Position numbers and translations under genes: made by a program. The notes under the pieces were generated by a model that saw only the letters and a program-made list of their open reading frames with translations, was not told where the DNA came from and did not search any database. 64,000 bases of DNA from assembly GCF_029626145.1 (NCBI RefSeq), contig NZ_JARUBJ010000002.1, forward strand, positions 2,138,501-2,202,500, in the 5' to 3' direction. Position 1 is the stretch's first letter; every line of letters starts with the position of its first letter. The stretch is from Micromonospora sp. WMMD961 (GTDB lineage Bacteria > Actinomycetota > Actinomycetes > Mycobacteriales > Micromonosporaceae). This document shows positions 26,040 through 34,761 of this stretch, piece after piece.

Positions 26040-26990
26040 ATGGTCTTCAAGAAGATGTTGAGCGCGTTCGGCGTGGGCGGTCCCAGCGTGGACACCGTGC
26101 TGACCAACCCCAACACCCGGCCCGGCCTGACCCTCGACGGGCAGGTCAACCTCGTCGGTGGCGATGCCGAGGCCGCCATCGAGCAGGTGGTGATCGGCCT
26201 GGTCACCCGGGTCGAGGTCGAAGGACACGACACCGAGTACGCGGGCACGATGGAGTTCCACCGGATGGTGGTCAGCGGCCCGTTGCAGCTCGCCCCGAAG
26301 CAGCAGCTCTCGATCCCGTTTCAGCTGCCGATTCCGTGGGAGACCCCGATCACCGACGTGTACGGGCAGCGCCTGCGCGGCATGACGATGGGCCTGCGTA
26401 CCGAGTTGGCGGTGGCCCGCGCCGTCGACAAGAGCGACCTGGACCAGGTGGCGGTGCACCCGCTGCCGGTGCACGAGCGGATCCTGGAGGCGTTCCAGCG
26501 CCTCGGTTTCCGGTTCAAGAACGCTGACCTGGAGCGCGGTCACATCCGGGGCGTGCAGCAGACGCTGCCGTTCTACCAGGAGATCGAGTTCTTCGCCTCC
26601 CCGCAGTACGCGAGCACGATCAACGAGGTCGAGTTGACCTTCGTGACCAACCAGTACGGCGTCGAGGTCATCCTGGAGTGCGACAAGCGCGGTGGGTTCC
26701 TCAGCGCCGGGCACGACGCGTTCGGTCGCTACCAGGTGTCGCACGCCGACGTCGACCGTGTCGACTGGGCGCAGGTCGTCGACGGCTGGCTGCGTGAGAC
26801 CACGTCCCGCTACGGCAGCCTCCGTTCGCAGTACGGCCCGAGCCACGGCCACGGCCACGGCCGGGGCGGCATGGGCATGGGCGGCATGGTGGCCGGCGCG
26901 GCGCTCGGCGTCGCGGGCGGCATGATCGCCGGCGAGATGATCGAGGACGCGTTCGAGGGCGACTTCGGCGACTTCGGCGGCGACGAGTAA
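26040..26990 (+). CDS. Spo0M-family sporulation-control protein
   Basis: The 316-residue product begins MVFKKMLSAFGVGGPSVDTVL and has the arrestin-like beta sandwich of Spo0M, including MEFHRMVVSGPLQLAP and LPIPWETPITDVYG. The C-terminus has a His/Gly stretch (GHGHGHGRGG), a Gly/Ala-rich segment and an acidic tail. In Bacillus, Spo0M affects sporulation and cell division. CAGGAG precedes ATG 26040. Confidence 0.9.
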   Translation: MVFKKMLSAFGVGGPSVDTVLTNPNTRPGLTLDGQVNLVGGDAEAAIEQVVIGLVTRVEVEGHDTEYAGTMEFHRMVVSGPLQLAPKQQLSIPFQLPIPWETPITDVYGQRLRGMTMGLRTELAVARAVDKSDLDQVAVHPLPVHERILEAFQRLGFRFKNADLERGHIRGVQQTLPFYQEIEFFASPQYASTINEVELTFVTNQYGVEVILECDKRGGFLSAGHDAFGRYQVSHADVDRVDWAQVVDGWLRETTSRYGSLRSQYGPSHGHGHGRGGMGMGGMVAGAALGVAGGMIAGEMIEDAFEGDFGDFGGDE

Positions 26991-27006
26991 CAGCTCCACA
27001 AGCGAC

Positions 27007-27044
27007 GACAGTGGCCTCCGGGCGTCCTCCCGGAGGCCACTGTC
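27007..27044. terminator. Bidirectional terminator, 16-bp perfect stem
   Basis: GACAGTGGCCTCCGGG at 27007-27022 pairs exactly with 27029-27044 around the loop CGTCCT. It lies between the convergent Spo0M and small membrane protein genes. Confidence 0.8.
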
Positions 27045-27058
27045 CTACGCGTGGCGCG

Positions 27059-27433
27059 TCAGTGCATGCTGCGCTCCCTGCCGGAGCGGCGCGCGGAGCC
27101 GGCCTTCGACAGACCACGGCTGACCAGGTAACCACCGGTCAGGATGGTCAGGAACAGCCACGCCTGGCTCGGGTTGTTGATGTTCAGCCCGTTGGCGGTG
27201 GTGCCCTTCCAGAACGCGGCGATGACCACGAGCGCGACCGCGGCGGCGTAGACCCAGAATTCCGTCGTCAGGAACGCCTGCTTGGTCTCCGTGCCCGGCG
27301 ACGGCATCGGGTCTCGGTGCCCGTCCCGCATGGACGGCATCTGCTGGGTCTGCATGTCCCGCATCGAGGCGGGGTTCTGCGGGTCGTTCATGGGCCGGTT
27401 CATCGGCCGGGTGGAAGCAGCCTGCGTGCTCAT
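27059..27433 (-). CDS. Two-helix membrane protein of unknown function
   Basis: The 124-residue product has a Met/Pro/Gln-rich N-terminal half (RPMNRPMNDPQNPASM) and two hydrophobic helices (WVYAAAVALVVIAAFW; AWLFLTILTGGYLVSRGL) joined by a short loop. GAGGAGGACC precedes ATG 27433. No family name is certain. Similar short proteins are widespread in actinomycetes. Confidence 0.75.
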   Translation of the reverse strand: MSTQAASTRPMNRPMNDPQNPASMRDMQTQQMPSMRDGHRDPMPSPGTETKQAFLTTEFWVYAAAVALVVIAAFWKGTTANGLNINNPSQAWLFLTILTGGYLVSRGLSKAGSARRSGRERSMH

Positions 27434-27562
27434 CTGGTCCTCCTCAGGATGCGATGAGTCGTACCTGCCTTCCCTCGCCCCGCTACCGCGTTTCGGCCAC
27501 GGCACGGTTCGCTTTCGTGGCGGGGACAACCCCCGACTACCCGAGGCCCCGGAGCAGGTAAC

Positions 27563-27600
27563 ACCGATCGCCGGCCGGAAAAATCCGGCCGGCGATCGGT
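27563..27600. terminator. Terminator, 16-bp perfect stem with AAAAAT loop
   Basis: ACCGATCGCCGGCCGG at 27563-27578 pairs exactly with 27585-27600. It lies 12 bases beyond the stop of the GDPD gene on the minus strand and should end that transcript. Confidence 0.8.
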
Positions 27601-27611
27601 TGTCGGGCAGG

Positions 27612-29654
27612 TCAGCGCAGGCCGTTGCGGATGGCCACGCTCACCAACAGGTCCGGGTCGTCGGTGATGATGCCGTCGACGCCGAGGTCGATGACCCGCT
27701 GCATCACCGTGGCGTCGTCGACGGTGTACGGGATCACCTTCAGGTCGTCCCGCGTCTGGAGGGTCTGGACGTCCGGTCCGTGGAAGTATGCCGGGTCCTC
27801 CCGCAGGTACCAGTCGGCCGAGGCGACAGTGCCCTGCTTCGGGTCGTGCACCTGCCAGTTGGCCGACACCGTGCCAGCGCCGGCGGCCCGGGTCAGCTTG
27901 CCCAGGTCCCGGTACTTCCACCAGTCCAGCCCGCCGGTCCACGGGCTCTTCACCGACGGGTTGCCGTACGCCGCCTGCAACGAGCACTCGTCGGCGACGG
28001 TCGCGCACTCGGCCGGGCCGTACTGCCAGACCAGCGCGACGGTGCCGATCCGCCGGTCGAGCTGGCGGGCGTAGGTGATGGTGCGCCAGTCGAACGACTG
28101 GATGGTGGCGCGGTTGGTGAAACCGGCGCGCTGGATCGCGTCGACCAGCTTGCGGGTGAAGCTGCGGTACGGCTCGGTGTCGTCCACCACCGGGCTGATC
28201 TTCGTCTCGATGTTCATCCCGATGTCACTGCGGCCACTGGCCTTCACCAGGGCGAAGACCTCGTCCAGGGTCGGGATCCGGGCACCCGGAGCGGGCACCT
28301 GCGCGGGCAGTTCCGGCAGCGTCTTCGTGCCGCAGTCGACGGTCTTGAGCTGCGCCAGGGTCAGCTCGTGCACGGGCTTGCCCACGTACGGGAACTTCGG
28401 GTCGTTGCGGCGCACCGGCTTGGTGTCGACGCAGTGCGAACCGTTGACCGTGCGGTCGTGCAGCACCACGAGCTTGCCGTCGGCGGTCACACCGGTGTCC
28501 AGCTCCAACGTCGAGATGGCCCGGTTGGACAGCGCGTTCGCGAACGCCGGCAGGGTGTTCTCCGGCCGGGTGGCCCGACCGCCCCGGTGCGCCTGGATGT
28601 CGAACGGTGACGCGTACGCCTTCGGCAGCCGGTAGCCGCGCTGCGCAAGCAGGCCGCGCAACCGGTCCGGGTAGTCGGTGATGATGCCGTCCACACCGTC
28701 GTCGATGAGCTTGGCCATGGTCGGCACGTCGTCGACGGTCCACGGGATCACCTTGATCCCGTAGCGGTGCGCCTGGGCGACCATCTCCTTGGTGACGTAC
28801 GGCTGGTAGCCGGGGTCGGTGACAGTGCCGTTCTGCGGCATCCCGTGCACCGGCGAGAAGGCGCTGGCGCCGAAGCTGCGGATCGCCGTGATCGGGTCGC
28901 CGCCGAAGTCGTCGATGTCCAGCCCGCCCAGCCACGGCGAGGCGCCGGGCTTGCCGGTCTGCAGGAAGTCGTAGTTGGTCAGGGCGACCAGCGGCAGCTT
29001 CGGCTCGACCTGACGCATGCGCATCAGCGCACCCCAGTCGAAGCTCTGGATGGTGACCTGCTTGAGCAGGCCGGCGGCGCGGATCTCGGCCGCGGTGACC
29101 TGGACGAACTGCTCGCGGGGCGCGGTCTCGGTGGGCGCCCCGGCCTCGACCTTGGTCTCGACGTTGAGCTTCACGTCCTTCGCCCGGTAGCGGTTGACCA
29201 GCGCGAAGACCTCACGCAGCATCGGCATCCGGGCACCCGGGGCGGCAACCTGCCCCGGCTTGTCCGCGAGCGTCTTCGACCCGCAGTCCATCGTGCGCAC
29301 CTGGGCCAGTGTGAGCGTGTTGATGTACTTCCCGACGTACGGGAACTCCGGGTCGCCGGGCGTCACCGGGGTGGTGTCGACGCACTTGGCGCCGCCGATC
29401 TTCCGGTCGTGGGTGACGACGGCCTGACCGTCCTCGGTGATCTGCACGTCCAGTTCGAGGGTGCTCACCCCGAGTTGGAGGGCGTTGCCGAAGGAGGCCA
29501 GGGTGTTCTCCACCCGCAGCCCGAGGCCGCCCCGGTGGGCCTGCACGTCGAATGTCCGGTCCGGCCGCGGCTTCGCCTGGGCGGGCACCGCGAGCCCGGT
29601 TGTCACCGTCGCGGCCACCAAAGCCGCGACGGCGGTACGGCGTACTGTGCGCAC
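27612..29654 (-). CDS. Secreted double-domain glycerophosphodiester phosphodiesterase
   Basis: The 680-residue protein has a Sec signal peptide (cleavage after VPAQA) and two GDPD barrels, at about residues 36-335 and 350-675. Both keep the active-site sequence AHRGG with the catalytic His, ENTL..F..AL, a STLELD metal site and the second HD (VVTHD; VVLHD). Each also has paired cysteines. GDPDs hydrolyse deacylated phospholipids to glycerol 3-phosphate and an alcohol. Secreted forms may also cut teichoic acids. GTG 29654 follows AGGAGGGG. Confidence 0.9.
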   Translation of the reverse strand: MRTVRRTAVAALVAATVTTGLAVPAQAKPRPDRTFDVQAHRGGLGLRVENTLASFGNALQLGVSTLELDVQITEDGQAVVTHDRKIGGAKCVDTTPVTPGDPEFPYVGKYINTLTLAQVRTMDCGSKTLADKPGQVAAPGARMPMLREVFALVNRYRAKDVKLNVETKVEAGAPTETAPREQFVQVTAAEIRAAGLLKQVTIQSFDWGALMRMRQVEPKLPLVALTNYDFLQTGKPGASPWLGGLDIDDFGGDPITAIRSFGASAFSPVHGMPQNGTVTDPGYQPYVTKEMVAQAHRYGIKVIPWTVDDVPTMAKLIDDGVDGIITDYPDRLRGLLAQRGYRLPKAYASPFDIQAHRGGRATRPENTLPAFANALSNRAISTLELDTGVTADGKLVVLHDRTVNGSHCVDTKPVRRNDPKFPYVGKPVHELTLAQLKTVDCGTKTLPELPAQVPAPGARIPTLDEVFALVKASGRSDIGMNIETKISPVVDDTEPYRSFTRKLVDAIQRAGFTNRATIQSFDWRTITYARQLDRRIGTVALVWQYGPAECATVADECSLQAAYGNPSVKSPWTGGLDWWKYRDLGKLTRAAGAGTVSANWQVHDPKQGTVASADWYLREDPAYFHGPDVQTLQTRDDLKVIPYTVDDATVMQRVIDLGVDGIITDDPDLLVSVAIRNGLR

Positions 29655-29838
29655 GCTGTCATCCCCTCCTGCCGGCGGGCATCTCCCACCGGTCGCCGGA
29701 CAGCATGGACATCTCGCGCGGCGGGAAGGCGGCCAGCGGACGGCGCGACGGTGAACCGCCGTGGACGACCGCCGCTCACGTCGGGTTTGGCCGGCCGGTG
29801 GCCGGGCACGCAGTCAGTTCCACAGCTTCTGCGAGGTG

Positions 29839-30264
29839 ATGGACGTGCGTGAGGACGACATGCGGCAGGACGCCGCCCGCGAGGCCGAGGATCGGATCGC
29901 CGGTGGCGTGTACGGCAAGGGCGCCCTCGACGAGGTGACAGTGCCCCGCACCGATGTGGAGAGCCAGATCCAGCGCGACGACCCGCTCGACCCGGCGAAC
30001 GAGTGGATCGACCCACAGGTGTTGCGCGACGGTGGCCCCGTCGGCGGGCAGGGCGCGGTGACCACCACCGGTGGCACCGCCGGGCCGGCGAGCGTACGCC
30101 GGGTGGCCCGCCAACCCGAGCGGCATCCGGGCAAGGTCGCCCCGACGACCACCGGCGACGCCACCACCGGCGGCCTGAGCACTCCGATGGGTGGCGGCAC
30201 CAGCGACCAGTCCACCTCGGCGACCGGCCCGGCGAAGTCCATCCGGGACAGGTCCCCGGACTGA
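29839..30264 (+). CDS. Polar hypothetical protein
   Basis: The 141-residue product is hydrophilic, acidic at first and rich in Gly, Thr and Pro later, with no hydrophobic segment or known domain. The C-terminal half looks disordered. ATG 29839 has GCGAGG upstream. Codon bias supports coding, and it ends just before a long bidirectional palindrome. Confidence 0.6.
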   Translation: MDVREDDMRQDAAREAEDRIAGGVYGKGALDEVTVPRTDVESQIQRDDPLDPANEWIDPQVLRDGGPVGGQGAVTTTGGTAGPASVRRVARQPERHPGKVAPTTTGDATTGGLSTPMGGGTSDQSTSATGPAKSIRDRSPD

Positions 30265-30290
30265 CCCGGCACAGCCCGACCAGCTGCGAA

Positions 30291-30347
30291 TGATCATGGG
30301 GTTGACCTGGCCGTAGGAGATCGAAGGCCAGGTCAACCCCATGATCA
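30291..30347. repeat. 22-bp stem palindrome, GATCATGG family, likely terminator
   Basis: The arms 30291-30312 and 30326-30347 are perfect complements around a 13-base loop. The outer sequence TGATCATGGGGTTG matches that of the element at 21983-22055 (GATCATGGAGTTG), while the inner stem differs. It separates convergent genes and may terminate both. Confidence 0.8.
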
Positions 30348-30366
30348 CCACAGGTGGGGTTGAAGG

Positions 30367-32661
30367 TCAGGCTGTTGGGCGGAGGATGCCCAGGCGTTGG
30401 GTGGCGCGGGTCAGGGCGACGTACAGGTCGCTGCGGCCCCGGGGCGACTCGGCCACCATCCGGTCCGGGTCGACGACGAGCACCGAGTCGAACTCCAGCC
30501 CCTTGGCCTGCGCGACGGTCAGCACCACCACCCGGCTCTCCAGCTCCGGATGCTCGCCGACGGCGGCCTCCGGCAGCGCAGCGGTGAGGGCCGAGCCCAA
30601 CTCGCCCACCCGCCCGGCCGGCACGAGCACGCCGAGCCGGCCGTCGGTCAGCCCGGCGGCCTCGCGGGCGGCCTCGGCGACCAACTCGGCCGCCAACCGC
30701 TCGTCGGGCACCGTCCGGTCCCACGGGGGTACGCCGCTCTCGCGCACCGAGCGCGGTGGACGCAGCGCCGGGTCGATCTCGGCCAACACGTCAGCGGCGA
30801 CCGCCATGATCTCGGCGGGGGTGCGGTAGCTGACGGTCAACTCGGTCAGCCGCCACCGCTGCGCCACGTACGGGGCGAGGGCGTCCGCCCAGGAGGGCGT
30901 ACCGCTGAGCGCGCCGGTCTGCGCGACATCGCCGACGATCGTCATCGACCGGCTCGGGCAGCGGCGCATCAGCAGCCGCCACGCCATCGGCGACAACTCC
31001 TGCGCCTCGTCCACGATCACGTGGCCGAACGCCCAGGTCCGGTCGGCGGCGGCCCGCTGCGCGGTGGTCAGCCGGTCGGCCTCCTCCTGCCGTTCCAGCA
31101 GCCGGTCGGCGTCGATGAGGTCGGTCACGCCGAGGATCTCACCGCCCTCGGCCTCGTCCTCGACGTCAATCGAGCGGGAACCCCGGGCGATTTCCAGCAC
31201 ACCCTCGGCGTACTCCCGTTCCATCATCCGGATGCGGTCGCGCCGGGCGGCGGCGGCCCGTTCGTCCTCGCCGAGCAGTTCGGCGGCCTCGTCGAGCAGC
31301 GGCACGTCGGCCGGCGTCCAGCCACCCGGCTCGCGCCGCAGCAGCGCGCGCTCGTCCTCGCTCAGCATCGGCGCGGCGGTGGCGATCCGGTCCGGGTCGG
31401 CGTACAGGTCGGCGAGCAGCCGCTGCGGGGTGAGCACCGGCCACAGCCGGTCGAGGGCGGCCCGGATCTCCGACTCCTGCCGCAGTTCCCGCCGGATCTC
31501 GGCCCGGTCCGCCTCGTCGAGGAGGTTGTCCCCGCCCAGCGGGTCGGCGCCGATCCGCTCGGCGACCTGCTCGGCGAGCGCGTGCACGATCTCCACGTCG
31601 AACAGCGCGCGGGCCAGGTTGTGCGGCCGGTCGGTCCGGCGTACCCGATCCCGGGCGGCACGCACCGTCTCCGGGTCCAGGGTCAGCGTCTCCCGCTCGA
31701 CCTCGATCTCCAGCGGCTCGTCCGGCACCCACTGCCGGTCCCGCACCGCCAGCGCCAGCACCTCGGCCAGCACCGCCCGCCCCTTCAGCGCTGCCGTCTC
31801 GGCGGGCTCGACGCGTTGGGCGCTCACCCCCGGAAAGAGATCGCCCTGGGTACGCAGCAGCACGCCGGTCTCGGCCAACGTCGGCAGCACCTGGGAGATG
31901 TAGCGCAGGAAGGTCGCGTTCGGGCCGACCAGCAGCACGCCCCGGCTGGAGAGTTCACGACGGTGCGTGTAGAGCAGGTACGCCGCCCGGTGCAGCGCGA
32001 CAGCGGTCTTGCCGGTGCCCGGCCCGCCCTGGACCACCATGACGCCCGGCAGTTCCGCGCGGATGATCTCGTCCTGTTCGGCCTGGATGGTCTCGACGAT
32101 GTCGCGCATCCGGCCGGTGCGGCCCGCGTTGAGCGCGGCGAGCAGTGACGCCTCACCGGTCAGCTCCTCGTGGCCGCCGGGGGAGGCGGTGTCGATGTCG
32201 AGCACCTCGTCGTTGAGCCCGGTGACCTTGCGCTGCCGGGTGCGCAGGTGCCGGCGTCGGCGTACGCCCTGCGGGTTCGCGGCAGTGGCGAGGTAGAACG
32301 GGCGGGCGGCGGGGGCCCGCCAGTCCATCAGCAGCGGATCGTAGTCGCCACTGGTGTCGAAGATGCCGATCCTGCCAATGTAGTGGCGGGAGTCGTCGTC
32401 GCCGTCGAGGCGGCCGAAACACAGCCCGTTCTCCACGGCGGAGAACTGTTCGACCTGGTCGGCGTACATCGCTACCGAGCTGTCGCGCTGCGAGCGGTCC
32501 TGAAGGGTGCCGCCGGTGTTGCGCAGCTCGGCCGTGAGCCGGTGAGCGGCCTGCTCACGCAGCCCGTCCAGCCGGTCGTAGAGCATCGAGACGTACTCCT
32601 GCTCGCGACCGATCTCGTCGTCGAGCGGCAATTCGCCGGAACCGCCGGAGTGCCTTGACAA
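30367..32661 (-). CDS. helR: HelD/HelR-type RNA polymerase recycling ATPase
   Basis: The 764-residue protein is a superfamily 1 helicase-like ATPase of the HelD group. It has the N-terminal coiled-coil arm (EIGREQEYVSMLYDRLDGLREQ), Walker A GGPGTGKTAVALHR, Walker B VIVDEAQELSP, VAQTGALSG and a C-terminal motif VALTRATQRLGIL. In actinobacteria HelD/HelR removes stalled RNA polymerase, and HelR can displace rifamycin. The symbol follows the actinobacterial subgroup and is tentative. The start is TTG 32661 behind AGGGAG. A strong opposing promoter overlaps this start. Confidence 0.88.
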   Translation of the reverse strand: MSRHSGGSGELPLDDEIGREQEYVSMLYDRLDGLREQAAHRLTAELRNTGGTLQDRSQRDSSVAMYADQVEQFSAVENGLCFGRLDGDDDSRHYIGRIGIFDTSGDYDPLLMDWRAPAARPFYLATAANPQGVRRRRHLRTRQRKVTGLNDEVLDIDTASPGGHEELTGEASLLAALNAGRTGRMRDIVETIQAEQDEIIRAELPGVMVVQGGPGTGKTAVALHRAAYLLYTHRRELSSRGVLLVGPNATFLRYISQVLPTLAETGVLLRTQGDLFPGVSAQRVEPAETAALKGRAVLAEVLALAVRDRQWVPDEPLEIEVERETLTLDPETVRAARDRVRRTDRPHNLARALFDVEIVHALAEQVAERIGADPLGGDNLLDEADRAEIRRELRQESEIRAALDRLWPVLTPQRLLADLYADPDRIATAAPMLSEDERALLRREPGGWTPADVPLLDEAAELLGEDERAAAARRDRIRMMEREYAEGVLEIARGSRSIDVEDEAEGGEILGVTDLIDADRLLERQEEADRLTTAQRAAADRTWAFGHVIVDEAQELSPMAWRLLMRRCPSRSMTIVGDVAQTGALSGTPSWADALAPYVAQRWRLTELTVSYRTPAEIMAVAADVLAEIDPALRPPRSVRESGVPPWDRTVPDERLAAELVAEAAREAAGLTDGRLGVLVPAGRVGELGSALTAALPEAAVGEHPELESRVVVLTVAQAKGLEFDSVLVVDPDRMVAESPRGRSDLYVALTRATQRLGILRPTA

Positions 32662-32684
32662 GCCGTCTCCCTAAAGATTAGAAT
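32655..32684 (+). promoter_or_regulatory. Near-consensus sigma-70 promoter antisense to helR start
   Basis: TTGACA at 32655-32660 and TAGAAT at 32679-32684 are separated by 18 bases, an almost perfect housekeeping promoter on the plus strand. It overlaps the first codon of the helicase gene and lies in unusually AT-rich DNA. Initiation would be near 32691, directly in front of a terminator hairpin. Confidence 0.65.
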
Positions 32685-32693
32685 CCTTTGCAG

Positions 32694-32718
32694 GAACGGC
32701 TTTCAGCCGTTCTTTTTT
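32694..32718 (+). terminator. Intrinsic terminator with T6 run, promoter-proximal
   Basis: GAACGGCT at 32694-32701 pairs with AGCCGTTC at 32705-32712 around the loop TTC and is followed by six T residues. This canonical terminator is rare in such GC-rich genomes. It begins only about three bases after the predicted start of the plus-strand transcript. On the minus strand the same hairpin lies in the presumed leader of the helicase mRNA. Confidence 0.75.
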
Positions 32719-32807
32719 GTGCCCTCGAACTGTTGAAGATAGCGCGCCCCGCCGGTTCGCACCAAGCCGGTCGGGTTGGCGCGCCGGTGATCGCGAGGTG
32801 GCGGCGG

Positions 32808-33443
32808 ATGATCCTGCGGACCGGTCAACGGGTGGTCTTCATCGGCGACAGCATCACCGATTGTGGTCGACGCGACAACTACGCGCCCTACGGAAACGGC
32901 TATGTCAGCCTCGTGCGCGCCCTGGTCGACGCACGGCACCCCGAGCTGCGGCTGGAATGGGTCAACCGGGGTGTGAACGGCGACACCGTACGGGACCTGG
33001 CCGCCCGCTGGGATGACGACGCCATCGCCGAGCGCCCCGACTGGCTCGCAGTGCTGATCGGCATCAACGACATCTGGCGCCACTACGGTGACCGGCCGGA
33101 TGAGGCCGTCGGCATCGAGGAGTACGAGCGCACCCTGCGCGACCTGCTCCGTCGGGCGGTCGACGCCACCGGATGCCGACTGATCCTCGGTGACCCGTTC
33201 TTCATCGAGGCCGATCGCAACGTCCCGCAGCGCGCCGACACCGACCGGTACGCGGCGGTGGTGGCCAGGCTGGCCGTCGAGTTCGACGCGGTGCACGTGG
33301 CCAACCAGGCGGCGTTCGACCGGGTGCTGGCGGTGAGCCCGGCAAAGCGCTGGGCCGACGACCGCGTACACCCGCACCTGCCCGGCCACGCGGTCCTCGC
33401 CGACGCCTACCTCGACGCCCTCGGCGCGCCCACCGCCTCCTGA
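32808..33443 (+). CDS. SGNH/GDSL-family hydrolase
   Basis: The 211-residue protein has the block I serine motif VVFIGDSITDCGRR, the glycine block (GVNGDT), the block III Asn (IGINDIWRHYG) and the terminal Asp-His pair in DDRVHPHLPGH. SGNH enzymes are esterases or lipases, many acting on acetylated sugars. There is no signal peptide. ATG 32808 follows GAGGTGG, and the long upstream extension of the frame has no homology-like sequence. Confidence 0.9.
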   Translation: MILRTGQRVVFIGDSITDCGRRDNYAPYGNGYVSLVRALVDARHPELRLEWVNRGVNGDTVRDLAARWDDDAIAERPDWLAVLIGINDIWRHYGDRPDEAVGIEEYERTLRDLLRRAVDATGCRLILGDPFFIEADRNVPQRADTDRYAAVVARLAVEFDAVHVANQAAFDRVLAVSPAKRWADDRVHPHLPGHAVLADAYLDALGAPTAS

Positions 33444-33455
33444 CCCGGGCAGCGG

Positions 33456-33489
33456 AACGCCGGGCCGACTGTCAGGTCGACCCGGCGTT
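33456..33489. terminator. Bidirectional hairpin between convergent genes
   Basis: AACGCCGGG at 33456-33464 pairs with CCCGGCGTT at 33481-33489, with an inner CGAC/GTCG pairing. It serves the SGNH hydrolase and the RseB/LolA-like gene. Confidence 0.6.
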
Positions 33490-33501
33490 GACACCGCAGG
33501 A

Positions 33502-34665
33502 TCAGCTGCGGGCGGCCTCGTACAGCCGTTCCGGAGTGACAGCGCCGGCAAGCACCCGGCCGTCGTCGGTGAGCAGCACGCTGAACAGCTTGCTGGTGAG
33601 GAGCCGGCCGCTGCCCCAGTCCCCGTTGACGGCCGCCAGCCCACCGAGGAACTTCGACACGTCCACGTCCGGCGCCGAGCCGGCGGCCGGTGCCGCTGGC
33701 TTCACCGGGGCCTTCCCACCCGCGAGGGGCCCGTCGAGGCGGGCGACCAGCACTGTCGTCCAGCCGGAGCCCACCGCGCGGACCTTCGGGTCACCCGCCG
33801 GGTCGGCGCGACCGGGCTTGCCGGCCGTCGGCGGTACGGCGTGACCGGGCTTACCGGCAGTCGGCGCCTCGGCCTTCTCCTCGGTGACCGTCACGCCGGG
33901 CGGCGGGTTGAAGGTGAACTGGTCGGCGTCCGGGCGGCGGTAGTCGACCTCGGTGAAGGCCACCTCGAACGCCGGCCGGTCACTGCCCTTCGCGAGCACC
34001 TCGAAGCGCAGCGGCACGTGGCGCTTGGCGTCGATGGCGATCCGCAGCTGGTGCACCAGTGATGCCCCGTCCCGCGGTTGGAGCACCAGCTCGTACGCGT
34101 CCTGGCCGGCGACGGTGGCCGACCGGCCGACGCTGACCTCGGTGCTCGGGTCGACCGCGCCCAACGCCAGGTCGGCGGCCTGCTGCGGGGTGGCCGGCAG
34201 GTTGGCTGCCGCCTCGGGAGCCGGCTCTGCGGCCCCGGCGTCCCCGTTCAGGGTGCGGTGGGTGGCGGTGTTGGTGCGGCTCTGCCAGGTCCACAGGTCC
34301 CGGCCGTTGCGGATCACGTCCTGCTCGCCCAGGGTGTCCAGGAGCGCGACCCGTTGCCGATCCGGGCCGGAATACCACACCCGCAGGGTGTGCGTTCCGG
34401 TCAGCATGGTGGTCAGCTCGTTGCCGGGGACCAGACCGACGAGGGGCGGTAGGCCGAGGTCGGCGCGTTGCACGACGGTCCCGGACAGCCCCTCCAGCCG
34501 GGAGGTCTGCAGGTCGACCAGGAGCTGGGCTGCGGTGCGTGGTGGCAGGCTCGGCTCGGCTTCGGCGGCGAACGTGCCGATCGCCGCGCCACCGCCGATC
34601 ACGGCAACGGCCGCGGTGGCCGGGACCAGCCAACGAAGGACGGGACGGCTCCTCAGGGCGGACAT
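33502..34665 (-). CDS. RseB/LolA-like exported protein
   Basis: The 387-residue protein has an N-terminal membrane anchor or signal (LVPATAAVAVIGGGAAIG), then an antiparallel beta half-barrel of LolA/RseB type (LRVWYSGPDRQRVALLDTLG, ELVLQPRD, VPLRFEVLAKG). A Pro/Lys-rich linker carries the repeat PTAGKPG. The fold binds lipids or lipoproteins outside the membrane. AGGAGGTG precedes ATG 34665. It is divergent from a two-component system by 97 bases and may be its target or signal partner, an inference. Confidence 0.8.
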   Translation of the reverse strand: MSALRSRPVLRWLVPATAAVAVIGGGAAIGTFAAEAEPSLPPRTAAQLLVDLQTSRLEGLSGTVVQRADLGLPPLVGLVPGNELTTMLTGTHTLRVWYSGPDRQRVALLDTLGEQDVIRNGRDLWTWQSRTNTATHRTLNGDAGAAEPAPEAAANLPATPQQAADLALGAVDPSTEVSVGRSATVAGQDAYELVLQPRDGASLVHQLRIAIDAKRHVPLRFEVLAKGSDRPAFEVAFTEVDYRRPDADQFTFNPPPGVTVTEEKAEAPTAGKPGHAVPPTAGKPGRADPAGDPKVRAVGSGWTTVLVARLDGPLAGGKAPVKPAAPAAGSAPDVDVSKFLGGLAAVNGDWGSGRLLTSKLFSVLLTDDGRVLAGAVTPERLYEAARS

Positions 34666-34761
34666 GGTGACACCTCCTGTACAACATCCTGCCTCCTTGG
34701 TGCTGTGAGCGTGCTGAGGAAGCCGGATCGTCCCGATTGACCCGGGTGGCACTCTTGGGTG

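Noticed and set aside
27282..28610. Long plus-strand frame antisense to the GDPD gene
   Set aside because: Composition is typical of antisense frames in GC-rich DNA, and the minus-strand GDPD frame has a signal peptide, two complete domains and a terminator.
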